A stretch of 64,000 nucleotides of DNA from Enoplosus armatus (lineage: Eukaryota; Chordata; Actinopteri; Centrarchiformes; Enoplosidae), in NCBI RefSeq assembly GCF_043641665.1, contig NC_092200.1, positions 3,669,194 to 3,733,193 on the forward strand, written 5' to 3'. A program made the position numbers and the translations under genes. This document shows, piece after piece, positions 25,899 to 36,775 of this stretch; position 1 is the stretch's first letter, and every line of letters begins with the position of its first letter. The notes under the pieces were generated by a model that was given only the letters and a program-made list of their open reading frames with translations, searched no databases and was not told the DNA's origin.

Positions 25899-28364
25899 TC
25901 AGACTTTATAGTCAATTTGATTTATCACAATATGAAGTACATCTCAAAATATGCTGATCAAACTGCTTTAGAATAACAGCAGAGTGATTTATGTACAGTA
26001 TAAGCTAGCCAACTTTGCATATTGCTAAATTAATTATCCTCTCTTGATTGTACAATAAAGAGTAAATTGAAACCAGCACCGAAAAAGTGCGGGATAATTC
26101 ATCACCCAAATGTCCATTTTTTTTTTTAGTGCTGTGAGAGCTGCATTAGCTATGGTGCTGCAGGATAAAATCCCTTTCAAATTTATTGAAACATCAGGCT
26201 GCTGGAACTGTACGGCTAAGCGCAATGCTTGCACTGCGAGATACTGATGTGACGGTTAATTCATGTGTCTTATATATTAAACGCTGGGTCCCATTATGCG
26301 TTAGATGTCTAACGGTGGGTAGCCTGTGTTCTGCCCTGTGATATTAACACGTGGAGGTCAACTTTACCAGATTTGAGGGGGGGGGGGGGCAAATTCTACG
26401 CACAATACAGAGTTAATGATTGCTGAATTGTATTCTCAGTGCTCTCATAGACATCAAACAAACACACAAAATCTCTGAGGAGTTTGTGATGTATTTATTC
26501 TGTTTCTTCTTCTTTTTACCCCTTGTTTTAATATCCATTATTTTCATCTTGTTTTTGAGCAATCCAGTCTTTTGTTTCCTTTAAAACACTTCTTGACAAA
26601 TCTGTTCAAAGTGCTTTGGGAATGGATTTGACCTAATTTGACTTGACTGCTGGATATGTAGCTCCGCAGGCTGCATTTAGCTCAGCAAATTAGAGTGAAA
26701 CAGTTCATTGAAGGATAATAGCGCGTAAGGATAAACTCGGTTGTGAAATTACATTCCATCATTCCCTGAAATGTCTGGTTCTTTTTTGGCAACACCATGT
26801 GAAAATTGACAGTCTGATGAGAAATGTTCAGCGCTGATACAAAATCATTTAAGATATTTTTCACTTCAGCTCTGAACATTTTCACATCTTCTGACAAAAA
26901 CCACAAGCAAGAGTTTATTCAGATCAAGAGCCAGTTTATGCTGTATACAGTATGAGGAGAAGGGATGACCTGCGGCTTGTGATACCTGTAAGCAGCTTTA
27001 AAAAAGAAACGATACTGGAGGAGACGTGAGAAAAGGGTGGATTGGGTCCAGTTCTGATAGATTTGTCACACTTGAAGCAGAATTCTTTTGCCTAAAGGCC
27101 AAGTTCCTAAGTTGAAAAAGATGCATGCATTGTACCAAATATTATGAATCCAAGTTTTTATATAAAAGCCTGAACTTTGCAGTTGAGCAGTTGAGTTGTG
27201 AATTATATACTGAGTAAACCCTCAAGTCATAGTTATGATGTAACCAACAACTTATCATACAGTATTTCTAGTAGAAGAAGCGGGTTGGTGAGGCATCGAC
27301 TTCTCATTGGTTCATCTAGGCATATGGACAACTACTGTCGACAGTACAGTTTCTACAACTTCCCCTGACCTTCCTAATATGAACACCTTGAGGCCATGTG
27401 TTTATTTTCACCAGGAATGTTCAGAATATGCTTCTTGAATATGAAAGTGAAGACGGTGGTGGGGGCTGCTTAAAACTTGTACTACATAGTTTATGCGCAA
27501 GATGGCTGTGACAAAATGTTACAGGAGCCAGTCCAATGTGTAAAAAATAATTAAGCTTTGATCTCAGAGGATTAAGAATATATCTAATACATGATACCAA
27601 ATTGTTCTTGTCAGGTGGGGACATTGTGTGCAACTGTGAACAATTATATGTCCAATTATACGTCCAATTCAATTTCATCTTTGTCATCACTAATAAGTCA
27701 TAAGCAACTGGCTCACAAAGTCCAATGGGATTTTTTTTTTTCTCTGATAAAGTATCCTGCTGTGAAGAAAAATGGCTGCTTTATAAAAGGTGGATATGAA
27801 TTCTGCACTGTAGCTCTAAAAGCCTGCTCGAGAATGAAAGCTTATTCGTCTCTTGACACTTTAATGCTCGGCTCAAATAAGTCTGTCATAAAACCTGAAA
27901 TAAAATGAGAAGCAACTGAAATCACAACGTAAACACCAAAGAATTATACGGAGGATGCAAGTTTCACCTCATATATCCCCTCAGGGAGAGAGGGACGCCT
28001 GCCTGTTCTCAGGCTGTAAATGTGAAATCAAAATAAGAGGAAACTGCAGCAAAATCAAAAGGCAGGAACTTTTTGTTGTTTTGAGGGTCAAGCTTAGAGC
28101 TGAGAGTCAATTTCAGCTGAAACGTTATGCCCAGGAATGCTATTAAATCAGACACAGTCCACCTCCGTGCTAACAAGAGTTAGCATCGTGCAGGGGCCCT
28201 GCAGACCATTTCTTACTCCATGCTTTGGCGGTAACAATAGGAAATAGTTATTTTTCTAGAAAGCTGAATGCACTCAGTTGGCTCATCAAATGTTTACATT
28301 AGACACCTTTCATGACTCCAATCGACACCTAGTCACACATTCTCTTGTCTGCGCTGTTTTTTCC
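25899..28364. other. Unannotated non-coding stretch
   Basis: Contains a 13-G homopolymer (26377-26389), a 14-bp perfect palindrome tactgtcgacagta (27333-27346) and two 12-bp tandem units near 27643-27670. No exon recognised. Confidence 0.45.
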
Positions 28365-28712
28365 TGCCACATACTAACTATCTTGTCATTTCAGATCCAG
28401 CCATTTCCTCCTGTTCTGCAGTAACCCCCTTTCCCGCCATTCCCCATCAAACTGACCTCCCCCACCTACCTGCTGACCTGCTCTCGCTATCTCTCATCAG
28501 CCCTGCAGTATAAATACCAGCCAGATTGTCTATTGTGCTTTCCAGCCTTTCGTGTTTCCAACCTGACCAGATCCCTGACCATCTGCCCCTCTGCCTAACC
28601 CCCCCCCCCCCCCCCCCTTTTGGATAAGTTTGCCTGTTTTGATCTGTCTGCCACGAGTAAAGGTGAACTTTTACTTAACCTGCTTGTCTCTGAGTGATGC
28701 ATCTTGGTTCAA
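28365..28712 (+). mobile_element. LTR-like segment (possible solo LTR)
   Basis: The segment is pyrimidine-rich with the features of a retrotransposon LTR in order. It has a TATA box (tataaata, 28509-28516), a C-rich downstream region including a 19-C run (28599-28617), a variant polyadenylation signal (agtaaa, 28656-28661), and a terminal 'gcatcttggttc' block (28699-28710). I have seen this type of layout in teleost Gypsy LTRs. No second copy, primer-binding site or target duplication was found, so the borders and the call are uncertain. Confidence 0.4.
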
Positions 28713-29819
28713 AAGTCTTTAAAAGGCATTTGTGATTTATTATAAAATTAGAAATAGTTTTAATCAAAGACAGGTTTCTGTGCATCTCAGTGACTTTGAT
28801 AGAAGCAATTTTGAATTTTAAACCCTGAAGTTAGAAAAAGCCACTAAAACATTTGGTTCAGGTTAGTTTTTCAGCCATGGAAGTGTTAAATGAACACTTC
28901 AATTATGATAAGTTTCTATGCGTGGGTTTGGAGTTGAATTTGGGCTGCTGTAGTTAAACTTGGGTGCCGTTCCGTTTTATTTCACTGTAAAATTACTTTT
29001 TGTAATATCTCATCCATGTAATTATTTCTCCCACTTTCTGAGGCCATGGCCTCCTTCCAAATGTTAAATATTATTGTTGAATTTGTCATTTCAGAGAAGA
29101 GGGAGAACTAAATGTCTAAAATGGTAAATGGAAGACTCAGCTTCAGTACCCTTTCCTGAAGATCAGAAACCTACCACTAAATTCGTTTTAATTTCCCTTG
29201 ATGAACAACTCATCATAAACAAGAAATTCTAAGTATAAACAGAACTTTAAAATATAGTTTTAGGATGCAATGGGACTACAAGATTAGATTTTTTTTAAAT
29301 AATTATTAATTTAATTTCCTAAACTTTAAATTGACACCAGTTCGCTTTGAAAAGTTAAGAAAATTGTTCTCAGTTGTGATATTCCCGAGCTGCACACCTA
29401 CTCTCTCAAACTGATTTGTCCCAAAAACAAATCATGGCACTTTTATAATAAGATGAAACTTGAGTTCTTATGAAATATGTTTAGATGTTGCTCTATATGA
29501 GAGATTTTGAAAGTGTTAAAGAATATGTATTTTCTAAAGCCAGACCCTGCACCTCCTTCACAGTCTTGTACAGTACATGCTAGTAGTTATATAAAATAAT
29601 GGTGATTACCTGTGAGAGGATTTACACCCACTGAAAAGCATACTAGGGGAAAAAAAAGCAGCTCAATTGCAGAGAAGAGAAGGGAAAGAGATAAAAAAAT
29701 ATATTATTGTCACTAACCAGTGGATAATCTCAGTGCACACCTTTTTAAATACAGTATATAATGCAGACAGGTAATACAGTGTTGAAACTGAAATTCAACA
29801 GTTTCTCTAAATGCTTGAG
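28713..29819. other. Unannotated non-coding stretch
   Basis: AT-rich sequence without recognised exon, repeat or RNA gene. Confidence 0.45.
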
Positions 29820-30110
29820 ATGAATGAAGAGAAGCTCATTACAGTCAGGTTTGGGGAACCAAATCCTGCCAGCTAATTGGTGTGAGCTGTGAGAGTTAGA
29901 GTGCCATCTTTCAATGCTGGCTTCTCACATAATGAAATAAAAGCACACACGGCAACATGTAAATGGATAAAACATTATATTCATTATGAAAGTAATTACA
30001 AAAATGCAATTCAAATCAGCTGCTTCCCTCAGATGGGATTGTTTTGAAGACAGCTTTGTATGTTGGGGACACTGAAGATTTAAAAAAATAATGCTCATTT
30101 TGTAGAAAGA
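29820..30110. promoter_or_regulatory. Possible conserved non-coding element
   Basis: A repeat-free stretch dense in homeodomain-type cores (ctaattgg at 29873, cattatgaaagtaattac about 29982). It has evenly mixed composition and no simple repeats. The call is a composition-based guess; conservation cannot be tested here. Confidence 0.2.
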
Positions 30111-30938
30111 AAGATGTGCCATATATCAAGTGCTAGTGTTGTCCACTATCCTTCCGCTGAGAATTGATTTTTTGGTTTGTTTGTAAGTTTGTATTTTAGT
30201 GGGTGTCACTTCTTGCTAAGAGTGGAGACCATGTTTTGTGATCAGACTTCTAAGATATATTTGTTTGGGAAGCAGCCACAGCAGCTGTCAGTCAGTTTCT
30301 TGCAATCTCTCCTTGATGCCTCACAGTGCCTCGGTGCAACAACAGGCTTAGTGCCGCGTTTTCCGTGCCATTTTCAATTAAAGTCATCCTCATCAAATCT
30401 GGTCTGTCAAATTCTTCTTGCTCTATATCATGGTGCCTGGAAGCGCTCTCGTGTTAAAAGCATACCACCTCTGCAAAGCTGTGCCAGCTTTAAGAAAAAT
30501 GTCTGTACATGTGTATTTCTTCACCATGTAATGGATGACAAGAACAGAAAAAAAAGGGGGAAGGAAAGACTGTATTTTACTGAAATTACTGCTTTAGGGT
30601 GGAATAACAAATACTGATCAGTCAGGTTGTTGTGTCCCCAGTCTTGGCAAAATCTAGATATAGCAACAACGACCAGCTGCACAGTATGAATTGAAGCAAA
30701 AACAAAATGTAAGGCAAATGACATGTCTCTAACTTAAACTCCTAAACCCAAAAAACAGGAGAAAAAGTGTTCAAAAAGGGCGTCTCATATACATGATGAC
30801 ATGGTATTTACGACGACCTATTTAAGAAATTGGCAGAAATATAACTAACACAAGTTCGTCAAAATTACTGACAGAAGTCTATACAAATGTTTCTGTTCCA
30901 GGTCAGAAAGCTGCTACTCTGCTCAGAGAAACTCTCAT
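30111..30938. other. Unannotated stretch with the longest open frame
   Basis: The longest open frame in the window (146 codons, 30177-30617, plus) lies here. Its translation has no recognisable domain and no clear splice signals, so I do not call it a gene. Confidence 0.45.
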
Positions 30939-30979
30939 AGAACCATAGAACCACATAACCACAGAACCACAGAACCAAC
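30939..30979 (+). repeat. Short minisatellite, unit about agaaccaca
   Basis: About four to five imperfect units of 8-10 bp (agaaccata, gaaccacata, accacagaaccacagaacca). Local slippage repeat. Confidence 0.85.
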
Positions 30980-31135
30980 TGCTGACTTCAGCTGTTGGAA
31001 ATGGCAGTGGTGGAGAAGGGCAGGTTGCTCTCAACTGGGGTTTACGTCAAATGATGTCCTCAGCTTGTCCAATCCGTAAGCAGCAATCCCTTTCAAACGG
31101 ACCAATCATGGGCCACCACCTGTTGCTCATCACCC

Positions 31136-31137
<2 letters not shown>

Positions 31138-31215
<78 letters not shown>
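31138..31215 (+). repeat. (CA)39 microsatellite
   Basis: An uninterrupted 78-bp AC/CA run, the longest simple repeat in the window. It is capable of Z-DNA and likely polymorphic. Confidence 0.99.
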
Positions 31216-31219
<4 letters not shown>

Positions 31220-33097
31220 AACAAATACAATAAAGAATAGATCTGCTTAACAAAACAGAAATGTCCCCTTTAAATAACAGCTCCTTGACAGCAGCTATTG
31301 AGAATGTGCTAAAATATTAAAAACATTCTTACACCTGGTCTCTGCTTTAAATCTGCAAGACTGCGAGTCTCGAACGCTGAAAGTCTCGGTTAAGACGTAC
31401 TGGATCCACAGAACTCTTACAATATAAAAATAAATTGCTCGCAAGCGAGAATTTGCCCATTTTGTAATTTCACATGTAATATATATCAGAGTGAGCAGCA
31501 AATAGAACATTGCCTGTACAAATAAAACAGCCATTAGTCTTGCAGACGTGACGAGCCAAACGTGTTGAGAGAAAAGTTCAATTACCTTGTTAACAAGTGA
31601 ATGGATTTTGTCCACTCTTGTGCGTGATGCATGCAGTTTTCTGAGATGGCATGGCAAACTGAATTTATCTTCAGCAAAATTGATTTCAGTTTGTTCCTTG
31701 CTTTAACCTGCCAACATGAGAAATGCAGTGTAGTTCATATCAAAAAGAAAGAAGAGGCAAAGTGCTCAAAAAGCCAATAAATGTTCAACAGTCTCTACAG
31801 TAGTATAAGTATTTATCGGTTCCCAAAAAGAAATACAGACTGCGTGCATAAAGTGACAGCTTTAACTTGTTACAGTGTTGGCTCTGTGAGAAAACAAGTC
31901 ATTATGAAACTCCCGTGGCCGTGCCTTCTTTATTGCTGCACTCTTCCACTAATCCAAAGTTAAAGTAAGTAAGTAGGCTGAAGTTTTGGAAGGAATCACA
32001 AAAAAAACAAACACCCAGTGGGGTTACACAAAATAGAGCAGTGCGCATATACTTTCCAGATGATAATTCTATATAGAAAATTGTCAGAGACAAACACATT
32101 TGACATGTGAGAAAATGATTCAAGAGCGAGTGATTCTAATTGTGGGTCCATATGGATCCGGAGGCCTGCTGGTTTGAATTCCAACCATCTAATCAGGGAC
32201 TAATTTACGCCAGGGGTGCAAAGTGAATGCACTTGTCTGTAATCAGCTACCTGGTAGGATACAGAATTAGCTAAAAGCACAGCTCATGGTGGGATCATTT
32301 ACACGTCATCCATTGTGGCTCTTATTGGATGTGATTTAGAAACGTTCCATTCAAATAAACCATCAGTTCATCACATTTGTGATTTGGTTGCAATTGTACT
32401 ATTTTTGGTAAACTTGCCATCTGATTGGCTGAAGTGTAAGGGAATTCACTCAACAGCTGGTAACTCAACAGCTGGTTACAAATCAAATAACTTCAAGAAA
32501 AAAAAAGAAATGTTGCTGAATTTTATATTTTTTTCTGATTTTGATGTCATGTGTGAAATGCATTAATTCATTCAACACTCACATGGGTTAAAAAGGTGCA
32601 TAAGACTGAACAAAAAAGCAAACATTTGGTTGTGTGAATACATATACGGTTATAGGAAAGGTATAACTTGATGCTGCCGGGACCAGCTTGTAGGCCATGG
32701 CAAATAATGGGAGAGACATTTATTTAAATGATCTATGTCATTTACAGAACAAACTAATATGTGAGATGGGACGTTGTGATGTCTATGTGTCTTGGTGAGG
32801 AAAAATTTAAAAAAAGAACCCAAATACAGCACACAGAGAAAGTCTCATGGATTGAACTGAAGTCACAGCTTTTATTGTGTCCTCGCTTCTATTATTTCTA
32901 TTTATATTGGAGACATGATATCCCTGTAAGCACTTCCTGTAAGGTCTGTTTCGATATAAGCACTAAGGTAATTCATTCATTACATTTCTGATCTTTGATG
33001 ATAATGGAGATATCACTGCCGATGATGGTTTACATGTACATTGGATGAATTTTTAATAATATGCGTGCTATAAAGAGATACTGTGAAACTGTGTGAA
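31216..33097. other. Unannotated non-coding stretch
   Basis: No exon recognised. A 120-codon minus-strand frame (31295-31657) is unrecognised. At about 32150-32200 a B-box-like ggtttgaattcc suggests a SINE scrap but no other part was found. Confidence 0.4.
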
Positions 33098-33261
33098 GGC
33101 CAGCCGTCTCTCAAGTGGTAGAATCAGTCAGACATTAATCACAAGGCTGGTTGTTAAGTCCCCGGTTCCTCTTGTCCACATGTTGAAGTGTACTTAAGGA
33201 AGACCCACAACCCCAGATTCCTCCTTATGTGTGTAATGTAATGGTTGTGTGCACTGTAATA
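33098..33261 (+). mobile_element. tRNA-derived SINE (plus strand)
   Basis: The head has an A-box-like 'tctcaagtggtag' (about 33109) and a B-box-like ggttgttaagtccc (33149-33162). It is followed by the body 'ctcttgtccacatgttgaag' and the 'aatggttgtgtgcactgtaa' end. The layout matches a common fish SINE. Point changes in both boxes suggest an inactive copy. Confidence 0.7.
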
Positions 33262-33689
33262 ATGTTTGGATTTTGCCAATGCAACACAGACAGTCCGTGA
33301 AATTACGCTTCCTCTTTATTGTTCTGTCTGTCGACGGATCTAAAGACTGATGGAGTAGACAGAGGCAATGCAAACACATGAATACAGATGTGCCAATAAC
33401 CATTTATGGCTTATTACAGGATGTGAACGCTCTCAATTATTGAGTACATGTGCATATTTCTGTCTTTGTGTAGCTTTACAGCCAAAACTGTGTATGCACA
33501 GTTTTATGTATCTGGCCTATGGAGCTCTTGTTAAGCTTTTACAGCAATTTACGAGAGCTGTCACACAGAGTGAGTATGTGTTGTTGGATGGCACCCGCAA
33601 ATGCCTTTAATTTTAGTAAGGGAGCACGACCGTTGGCTGTTTCTGGTGAACAAACAGTCTAGCATCAAATAAAAAACAGTAAACTAATA

Positions 33690-34179
33690 TAAATCATTAG
33701 GGGTGTAACGGTATGTGTATTTTTTCCGAACTGTGCGGTAGAGGACGTTTGCTTCGGTATGCGACTTCCTGGGTTCGGTCCACCCTGTGATCCAGAAAAC
33801 TTGCACGGGCAGAGCAGAAATCCTAGAGCGTGTTTTGACACTGCACCAGTTGTTGTTTCTCAGCTGTAGCATGCTAGTCTGCTTAGCCCGGTTAGCCAGG
33901 TTAGTCAAGCTCATGTAGTGTCACTACCTCCAAATGGCAAACACAAATGAGAGACCATATCTGGAGGATCCTCCCTGACATTTAGATCCACTGTATGGGA
34001 GCATTAGTTACGGTTTCCCGGTTAGTTTCAGTGAAAATGGGCAACGATTAGTGTCAAACTGTATGCCGACATCGTTCAACTGAAGTCGGGTATGTCTGAA
34101 GAAACATTTCAAACATGCCATTTACGACGCCATCACCCGAATGTGTCGATTAGCAGAACATTACACCCCTATAAATCAT
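33690..34179 (+). mobile_element. Non-autonomous hAT element with 8-bp TSD
   Basis: The element proper is 33698-34171 (474 bp). Its termini taggggtgtaa and ttacaccccta are perfect 11-bp inverted repeats, flanked on both sides by the exact 8-bp duplication taaatcat (33690-33697 and 34172-34179). Both features are diagnostic of the hAT superfamily. Near the right end, plus-strand codons at 34119-34139 read H-L-R-R-H-H-P, the histidine side of a BED zinc finger as found at the N-terminus of hAT transposases. This suggests the element is an internal-deletion derivative of an autonomous copy. There is no transposase core or DDE region. An intact target duplication implies a clean, complete insertion that has not been rearranged. 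Confidence 0.9.
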
Positions 34180-34264
34180 GATAATAGTTTTACTCATGCT
34201 GTTTTGCCATGAGCTTTTTGGCATGGGAACAAAATGTCTTCCTCTCTCCTCTATTCGGTTGAAA

Positions 34265-34286
34265 TCACGTAGTAGGTTGTGTGGTT
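34265..34286 (+). other. let-7b look-alike, not a miRNA gene
   Basis: The 22 bases match mature let-7b at 20 positions, including agtaggttgtgtggtt in full. The two differences are at positions 2 and 4, inside the seed. No star-strand complement lies within 100 bp on either side, so no precursor hairpin can form. It is best read as coincidence or as a dead fragment. Confidence 0.3.
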
Positions 34287-35109
34287 AGATCAACAACCCC
34301 GTCAAATACCCCCCACGTATATTACAGCCATTTTGGCAAATGGACAGTAAAAACGTGGAATTGAAGAGGGGCAGGGAGCAGGTGCAGTTCACGACCCACC
34401 AGTTGCCCATTCCTGAAGTAACAAACGGGTCACAGGTGAAAAAGGAAATGTCCGCAAGCTCACACCTTGCTATCATTAGAGCCAGATGAGTCTCTGCGGG
34501 CTGATATAAGGCAGACAGCCGAGACAGAGGTCTGACCCTTCTCTGTGGTGACTAATGGTTCCGACATTGCTCACTATATCTCCTGGGCAGAAGTGTGTCA
34601 CCAGACCCAAAAGACCTCAGGGTGTGCGAGCTGGAGAAGCCCATGGCACATGTTAACCCACATTGTTCTGTATGCTGTGAAAATACAGTGAGCCCTATAT
34701 CTGTTTTTAGCTACCATGTAGATAAGATTACTAGTATTAATAATTTCAGTCCATTTGTGAGTTAAAAGTCAACAAAACTCTAATTTAAATTGATAACGAG
34801 CGACTGATGTTTCTGTGCAGTACAGTTCTCATGTCTTTGTTCTACCACAGTAGTGTTCAATGCTACCCAATTCACCCATGTGGCTGCAGGTAAAAGGCAT
34901 AATTTCTCCCATCCCAACACTAAAATGGGAGTGGAAAACAGAAGGGAATAAAGAAAAGTGCAAAACATTTCGAACATTTGTTTGGGCAAAGCTGACCAGC
35001 CAATCCACATTAATATTGATATCGAATACTAATTCTCTTCTCACATTTTTAATTCATGTGTTATTACATTTAGCCATTCTAGCGGCCTAGTTATAGGGAT
35101 GACAGCACT
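34287..35109. other. Unannotated non-coding stretch
   Basis: No recognised exon, RNA gene or repeat. Confidence 0.4.
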
Positions 35110-35460
35110 GGTCAGCTAGTCCAGCACTTTGGGTCCAGAGTGAAATATTGATGACTATTGGATAGATTGCTGACAAAATAAGACAGTCATGGTTCCCAGA
35201 GGATGAATCTTAATCACTCTGGTTATCCCAAAGTGACTTTTCTTTCAGTGTCATTATGGAATTGACATTTGTGGTTCAGAAAAGATAACTATCGGATAGA
35301 TTGCCATGAAATATTTCCCACAGGATGAATTATAAAAACTATTATCAAAATGTCTCATCATTCGTCCAATATTTTGATTTAGGACGAAATACTTTCAGAA
35401 CTAATGATATATCAGTCTCAGCTGCACCTTTTGTAGCAAATTATAGAATAATAACACACT
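35110..35460 (-). repeat. Teleost dispersed repeat, long reverse copy
   Basis: The copy shares cccagaggatgaat (35195-35208) with copy 1 at 1097-1262 in reverse complement. It also carries two internal related units: 'actattggatagattgc' (about 35154) and 'ctatcggatagattgcc' (about 35289), each followed by an 'aggatgaat' block. The segment extends through 'gtccaatattttgatttagg' and 'tcagctgcaccttttgt'. The internal near-duplication is typical of this family. No coding capacity. Confidence 0.65.
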
Positions 35461-36620
35461 ACCCTTATAAAGTAGAAGGATTTACTCCCATGCATGGTCT
35501 GCAGAGGCTTCAAGAGACAATTCACTCGTTTTGCAAAGTGTTGGGACCACAAGCAACTTCATATGAACACCAATTTCTGTGCCAAGCAGGAAAATAAGCA
35601 ACAATGACTTTCTGACCTTTCCAAGCAAACATGGTGTTAAGAACAGGAAACTTAAAAGGCTTTCCATAGTAAAGAAAAAACATACATGAGCATGGAGATA
35701 AGAGTTGAAAAATGCAAGATTTATTTATATGAAAATGTCATGAAAATCAATTAAGTATTAAGCTTAAAGTTCAGGTTCTGCATGCCCAGGTTTTCCTTTT
35801 TACATCTAGCTGTAATCTCAAAGCAGAGGAAAATATTTCCTCTTGGCAAAGGGGAGCATTCCTGCAGGCATTCACACACACACACACACACACGAACATA
35901 CACATAAAAGCCATAATGTTTATGGATGATACAATCTTGGCATGATTGAGCCATAGGTAAGGAGGAGAGGATTTAGAAAACCTCAATTAAGCGCGGGTGC
36001 AGTGTGGGATGATTCTGTGGGTAGAATTGCATTCAAAGTGCAGGGCTAATGCTTTTTACAATGGGTCACAAATGGATGAGAGTGGAGAGCAAAGAGGTAG
36101 GCCCCGATGCCACTGATTGGCCTCAATCATTGAGGGTGATTGGGAGTCAGGATGATGGAGGGCTTGCGGGAGAGAGTCCTGCTCCTTCCTCACTCGTCGC
36201 TCCTTTGCCTCGTATAGATTCATTTATTTGTGTCAGAGACGCTCAGTGTACTGAGTAGAGTGAGTGGACGTATAGATGCAGGCATACAATTTAGGTTGCA
36301 TTTTGTAGATTCAGTGCAGTGTTGTATAAATGTAGTGTCCTGTCAATACCGAGAGGAGCAATAAAGCTAAACTCACAAGAGAGGGAGAATTTACTGTGCA
36401 TGGCAACTTCAATAACCGCCTTAAAGTGTGCCGCATTTTAGTCATTATGTTTGAACTGTTCTGTAATGATTGGCTAATTTTGTACAACAAGGTGGTCGCA
36501 TGCCTGATAGAATACAAGCCGTACACAAAATGTTGCTAACAGAGCAGAACTAGTGCAGACAATGACCTTGATATTGTCCAGGGGGACAACAGAGACAAGC
36601 AGAACACACAACACAGCCAG
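35461..36620. other. Unannotated stretch with a short CA run
   Basis: Contains a (CA)10 microsatellite at 35873-35893. No exon or RNA gene recognised. Confidence 0.5.
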
Positions 36621-36775
36621 CCACTCTCCAGCTAATGAGTGAGTGCATCGCTCAGCTTTATCTTCTTAATTAATGATTGAGACGTGACTCATCAGTTCCT
36701 CCTGGATATATGTACGTCAGCTCTGCGGGGATGTAACAGTAGCGACTCACGAGGGACTCTGATTTAATAAGAAAG
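36621..36775. promoter_or_regulatory. Possible conserved non-coding element
   Basis: Repeat-free stretch with ccagctaatgag, cttaattaatgattg and an AP-1-like tgactca (about 36688). Composition-based guess only. Confidence 0.2.

Noticed and set aside
27333..27346. 14-bp palindrome tactgtcgacagta
   Set aside because: Short palindromes occur by chance; no repeat partner or context.
30177..30617. Longest open frame (146 codons, plus)
   Set aside because: Translation is not protein-like to me, has no known motif and no convincing exon borders.
32150..32230. B-box-like ggtttgaattcc as tRNA or SINE
   Set aside because: No cloverleaf can be drawn and no A box is visible.
34265..34286. A let-7 miRNA gene
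   Set aside because: Seed positions 2 and 4 differ and no complementary arm exists to form a precursor.
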